Shown here in pieces: positions 61,824-64,000 of a DNA stretch of 64,000 nucleotides; position 1 is the stretch's first letter; each line of letters starts with the position of its first letter. A model generated the notes under the pieces. It made no database searches, had not been told where the DNA came from, and was given only the letters and a program-made list of their open reading frames with translations. Source of the stretch: Billgrantia aerodenitrificans (GTDB lineage Bacteria > Pseudomonadota > Gammaproteobacteria > Pseudomonadales > Halomonadaceae); NCBI RefSeq assembly GCF_021404405.1, contig NZ_JABFTV010000002.1, forward strand, positions 496,001-560,000, read 5' to 3'. Made by a program: the position numbers and the translations under genes.

Positions 61824-62112
61824 GAAGGGTAGGTTGAGTGCGGTACCGCCAATTGATATAGCGCTGGCGAATGCCCTCGAAAGTCTCGGCGGCCTGGGGA
61901 TTGTGGTCCAGCTCGGCGCGGCTCTCGATGCAGCAGGCCTGGCAGAGCCAGTCCCGGGCGTCGTCCTGGTTGTGGGTGCCGTCGGGCAGCTGACTTTCGC
62001 TCAAGCCGTGCTTGTGCCGCCGGCGGCGATCCAGGTAGAGCCGGAACGCGGGGTCCTGGCAGAGCATCGCCGCCTGGCGGGCGAGGCGCCCGCCTTTCGG
62101 CTGTTCTGTCAT
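61813..62112 (-). CDS. Small phage-type protein of unknown function (99 aa)
   Basis: No function is assigned. The protein is basic and helical, starting MTEQPKGGRLARQAAMLCQD, with FRLYLDRRRRH and a later CCIESRAELDHNPQAAETF block. The pattern (RLA..LC.D..F..YL, then SRAELD) recalls small proteins encoded near phage recombination or early genes, but I cannot name a family with certainty. The ATG at 62112 follows AAGGGGG and overlaps the stop of the upstream gene (ATGA). The open frame 43 codons upstream is not used. Confidence 0.8.
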   Translation of the reverse strand: MTEQPKGGRLARQAAMLCQDPAFRLYLDRRRRHKHGLSESQLPDGTHNQDDARDWLCQACCIESRAELDHNPQAAETFEGIRQRYINWRYRTQPTLPSY

Positions 62113-62669
62113 GCAGCACCCCCTTCCTTGCTTGAGATGCGGCCGGCAGTGAAGGCATCGACTGCGGGACACTCGGGGGCATGGAACTGGCCCGGCGTTG
62201 AATTGCAGGCCTGGCAACCTTGCGCTTCCTTCTGATCGCACTGCTCACTCGCGAGGGTAGCCAGGGCATCATGCGCATCTTTCAGGTGCTGGCCAGTCAG
62301 CACGAAGCGTTCGTCGCCCGGCCCAGTTGACCAAAACCCCTCGAGAGCGCGCTCAAGGCGGCGCTCGTTGGCTATTCGGCTGCCGTCCAGCCTGGGTTGT
62401 CTGAGCAGCCAGGCCTGGGCGAAAGGGCGTAGGGCGCCCTTCATTGCTTCGTTATCTATTTCGAGCTCCAGAACTCGCCCCTCCAACTCGTTGACCTCGC
62501 CCTGAAGCTGGGCCTCGAGGTTGCGCAGTCGGCGCGCTCGCTCATCAGCACTTGCCAACCGCGCCTCGAGGTAATCGACGCGGGCCGCGAGAGTGGTCTC
62601 CTGGGTGGCTTGCAGCTGCTCTCGCAGCTGCAGGACCTCGTCGCATAGCTCCTGGTAGGTCTTATTCAT
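62109..62669 (-). CDS. Coiled-coil phage-type protein of unknown function (186 aa)
   Basis: No function is assigned. About residues 5-75 form a strong predicted coiled coil (ELCDEVLQLREQLQATQE, then repeated LEARL, LEAQL, LEGRVLELEI heptads). The C-terminal part has four cysteines (SEQCDQ, GCQAC, PECPAVD) that could bind a metal. Such coiled-coil small proteins are frequent in phage early operons. The ATG at 62669 follows GAGGAG and overlaps the stop of the next gene upstream; its own stop overlaps the 99-residue gene. Confidence 0.78.
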   Translation of the reverse strand: MNKTYQELCDEVLQLREQLQATQETTLAARVDYLEARLASADERARRLRNLEAQLQGEVNELEGRVLELEIDNEAMKGALRPFAQAWLLRQPRLDGSRIANERRLERALEGFWSTGPGDERFVLTGQHLKDAHDALATLASEQCDQKEAQGCQACNSTPGQFHAPECPAVDAFTAGRISSKEGGAA

Positions 62670-62848
62670 TGGTCTGGCTCCTCTCCGAACTCCTCCAGGT
62701 GCACGCGCCTGAAGTAGGCGGTACGCCGGCACTTGCCGCATTCGATGTCTTCCGAGCTGTCGCCGAGCAGAAACTCGTCGATCTCTCGGCCGCAAGCGCT
62801 CACGCCTTGCTGGCCTTCGGCTCGCAGGTGAGAAACTGGCTCTCTCAT
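62666..62848 (-). CDS. Small phage-type protein with CxxC motif (60 aa)
   Basis: No family is recognised. The 60-residue product has cysteines at SACGREID and ECGKCRRTAYF, possibly half a zinc ribbon. It is linked by ATGA overlaps to the genes on both sides. The ribosome site is weak, so translation probably depends on coupling. Its retention between tightly overlapping genes is the main argument that it is real. Confidence 0.65.
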   Translation of the reverse strand: MREPVSHLRAEGQQGVSACGREIDEFLLGDSSEDIECGKCRRTAYFRRVHLEEFGEEPDQ

Positions 62849-63081
62849 GACTGCGGCCCTCGTTCCAGTTGCTTGAGTGCGGCACGAGCAGTGGTAGCCA
62901 GGGCCTTCCGGTGGCTGATCTTCTCGTAGCCGCAGGCCTCAATGCGGTCGAGCGCGGCGACGCAGACCTCGAGCGTTTCGATCGGGCCTTGCCGCTGCAG
63001 CATGAGCTTGAGGTCGACGCCGGCGTCGGTCGCGCTGGTGTTCAGCAGAGCACTGATGCGGTTCACGGTGGTTGGATGCAT
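62845..63081 (-). CDS. Small helical phage-type protein (78 aa)
   Basis: No function is assigned. The sequence is helical without membrane segments or cysteine pairs: MHPTTVNRISALLNTSATDA at the start, then GPIETLEVCVAALDRIEACG. AAGGAG lies 7 bases before the ATG at 63081, a good ribosome site, which supports the start. It overlaps the 60-residue gene downstream. Confidence 0.72.
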   Translation of the reverse strand: MHPTTVNRISALLNTSATDAGVDLKLMLQRQGPIETLEVCVAALDRIEACGYEKISHRKALATTARAALKQLERGPQS

Positions 63082-63099
63082 GGCAGTTCTCCTTGTGCC

Positions 63100-63318
63100 T
63101 CAGCGCCGCTGGGCGGCGCGCTGCTCGCGGATGCCCTGGCATTCGATGCAGGTAGTTGCCCAGGGCGCGGCTTGTCGGCGGGCGGCGGGGATTTCATATC
63201 CGCAGTCCTCACACTCGGGGTCGAGGATGACGATCCTCGAGGGCCGCTGGCGGCTGGCCAGGGCGCCGGCAAGCCGGCGTTCCATCAGTTCGGTGGCGAT
63301 ATCTGCGTTGTCAGCCAT
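63100..63318 (-). CDS. TraR/DksA-type zinc-finger protein (72 aa)
   Basis: This looks like a phage or plasmid TraR-type protein, a short DksA relative that can bind the RNA polymerase secondary channel and alter transcription without ppGpp. The C4 zinc finger is clear: CEDCGYEIP (about residues 36-44), then CIECQGIRE (about 57-65). The N terminus is a short helix with the AT.LMERRLAGAL pattern. AGGAGG precedes the ATG. It overlaps the upstream gene by 8 bases. Activity on host polymerase is inference from the family. Confidence 0.8.
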   Translation of the reverse strand: MADNADIATELMERRLAGALASRQRPSRIVILDPECEDCGYEIPAARRQAAPWATTCIECQGIREQRAAQRR

Positions 63319-63523
63319 GACGGGCCTCCTGGATGGCTTGGCTGTCCTGGTACCGGCACTGGTGGGCTTCGATGGCCTGGCGCAGCTCGTCCTCGGTGTT
63401 GAACGAGACCACCATGGCGTAGCGGTGGCGGGTATTGCCGGTGCGATCGCTGGCGACGGCGAGCTCGCCGGCGTCCTGCAGGATGCCGCGGGGCGGCCTG
63501 GTGTTCGTCTGTGTGGTGGCCAT
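63311..63523 (-). CDS. Small phage-type protein (70 aa)
   Basis: No family is recognised. The product reads MATTQTNTRPPRGILQDAGE at its start, has a beta-like RYAMVVSFNTEDELRQAIEA centre, and ends with a helical QDSQAIQEARHG. AAGGA before the ATG at 63523 decides the start; another ATG two codons upstream is also possible. It lies 2 bases after the upstream gene. Confidence 0.7.
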   Translation of the reverse strand: MATTQTNTRPPRGILQDAGELAVASDRTGNTRHRYAMVVSFNTEDELRQAIEAHQCRYQDSQAIQEARHG

Positions 63524-63525
63524 GA

Positions 63526-63918
63526 TCATTCCTTTCCTCCGGTTTCGATGAGCCAGAAGCGGCGCATCAGCTTGTCGCCGTCGTCCAGGTACTCGTGGAG
63601 CTCCCGCCCGGTGTAGGCAGACCACTCGATCACGGTGAAGGCGGCGCGCTGCAGATCGCGGTCGATCACGCGCAGGCGGGTGAGATCGAGGGGCCATTCA
63701 CTGCCGTTGTAGACGGCGAGCAGAATGCGCCGGCAGTGGTGGCTCTGGCCGGTGTGGCCGTTGGCCACCTCGACGAGGCGTTGCAGGGCGAAGGGGCCGC
63801 GCTGCTCGAGGTCCTCGAGGCGCTGCTCGGTGGCGGCCTCCTGGGCCAGCATCGCTTCCAGGGCTTCGCGGTTGCGCTCGCTGAGGCGCTGGCTGAGGTT
63901 TGGCATACGGGTCTGCAT
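63526..63918 (-). CDS. Conserved phage-type hypothetical protein (130 aa)
   Basis: No function is assigned. The protein has an N-terminal helical region (SERNREALEAMLAQEAATEQ, about residues 13-32), then a compact domain with ALQRLVEVANGHTGQSHHCR and LLAVYNGSEWPLDLTRLR. It resembles DUF7673-like proteins seen in Pseudomonas and Halomonas mobile elements, but this is from memory of sequence pattern only. GGAGGG precedes the ATG at 63918. Confidence 0.75.
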   Translation of the reverse strand: MQTRMPNLSQRLSERNREALEAMLAQEAATEQRLEDLEQRGPFALQRLVEVANGHTGQSHHCRRILLAVYNGSEWPLDLTRLRVIDRDLQRAAFTVIEWSAYTGRELHEYLDDGDKLMRRFWLIETGGKE

Positions 63919-63921
63919 GGC

Positions 63922-63998
63922 TCAGCCCTCCGCCTGACAGTCGCAAGTGCCACATAGGGCATATGTGAGTGGGCTGGGAGCGCCCTGGGGAGTGGCGT
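63922..63998 (-). CDS. Possible C-terminal end of another small gene, cut by window end
   Basis: A minus-strand frame open from the window edge ends 25 codons later with a cysteine-rich tail, LCGTCDCQAEG. Its stop lies just before the start of the 130-residue gene, the same tight arrangement seen downstream. Only this fragment is visible, so product and start are unknown. Confidence 0.4.
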   Translation of the reverse strand, partial: ATPQGAPSPLTYALCGTCDCQAEG

Positions 63999-64000
63999 CG

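Larger units (their letters stand above)
60404..64000 (-). mobile_element. Left end of an integrated prophage or genomic island (continues past window)
   Basis: The tRNA-fragment attachment site, an adjacent tyrosine recombinase gene and at least eight small minus-strand genes with ATGA-type overlaps form the edge of an integrative element. The small genes resemble phage early-region genes (one TraR/DksA zinc finger, a coiled-coil protein). No structural, replication or lysis genes are visible in the 3.6 kb seen, so prophage versus satellite or island cannot be decided. Confidence 0.85.

Noticed and set aside
61727..62278. 183-codon minus-strand frame overlapping the 99-residue phage gene
   Set aside because: The competing frame has AAGGGGG plus ATG at 62112 and an ATGA junction with the upstream gene; this frame has neither and has Arg/Pro-rich shadow composition.

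Overview
The window is a contiguous chromosomal segment from a GC-rich gammaproteobacterium. Gene content and order (Pseudomonas-like murA-hisG-hisD, a cytochrome bc1 operon, the yrbG-to-npr cluster, and a dcw cluster ending in lpxC) suggest a member of the Oceanospirillales or Pseudomonadales, with Halomonadaceae the best guess. That taxonomic call is inference from protein character and order, not a database result. Almost everything left of about 60.2 kb is core housekeeping DNA. The last 3.6 kb is the edge of an integrated mobile element.

Layout. 1-9.8 kb (+): mreB (cut by the window start), mreC, mreD, maf, rng, yhdP, tldD, covering rod shape, RNA processing and envelope lipid homeostasis. 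9.8-11.8 kb: darP (-) and pmbA (+), diverging; PmbA is the partner of TldD. 11.8-20.1 kb (-): yrbG-kdsD-kdsC-lptC-lptA-lptB-rpoN-hpf-ptsN-rapZ-npr, joining Kdo/LPS synthesis and export to sigma-54 and nitrogen-PTS regulation. 20.2-23.5 kb (+): mlaFEDCB phospholipid transport, interrupted by a 112-bp palindrome and closed by a terminator. 23.6-27.2 kb (+): ibaG, murA, hisG (short form), hisD. 27.3-31.2 kb: degS/algW-type protease (-), nif3 (+), zapG (-), zapE (+). 31.2-35.1 kb (+): rplM-rpsI, then petABC (cytochrome bc1, with a PVWY Qo motif). 35.2-36.4 kb (+): sspA-sspB. 36.5-39.8 kb (-): dolP, diaA/gmhA, yraN, lpoA. 39.9-41.2 kb (+): rsmI and the RNase P RNA gene. 41.2-58.8 kb (+): the division and cell wall cluster rsmH-ftsL-ftsI-murE-murF-mraY-murD-ftsW-murG-murC-ddl-ftsQ-ftsA-ftsZ-lpxC, with no mraZ. 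58.9-60.2 kb (-): a lone bioA.

Mobile element. At 60404-60432 lies only the 3' end of a tRNA gene, read on the minus strand. It is followed by a tyrosine recombinase gene and a run of small, overlapping, phage-like genes, all on the minus strand and running off the window end. One encodes a TraR/DksA-type zinc finger; the rest are unassigned. A 10-bp repeat (CAGTAACTTG) occurs both beside the tRNA fragment and upstream of the integrase gene, as expected of arm-type recombinase sites.

The most noteworthy items are: an apparent ATT start codon for mreC; the large palindrome inside the mla operon; a palindromic operator-like site between degS and nif3; loss of mraZ from the dcw cluster, with rnpB directly upstream of rsmH; the variant Qo motif in PetB; and the element edge with its unidentified small-gene operon. 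I did not find a clearly new multi-gene system. The element's small genes are the only accessory DNA here, and most of the element lies outside the window.
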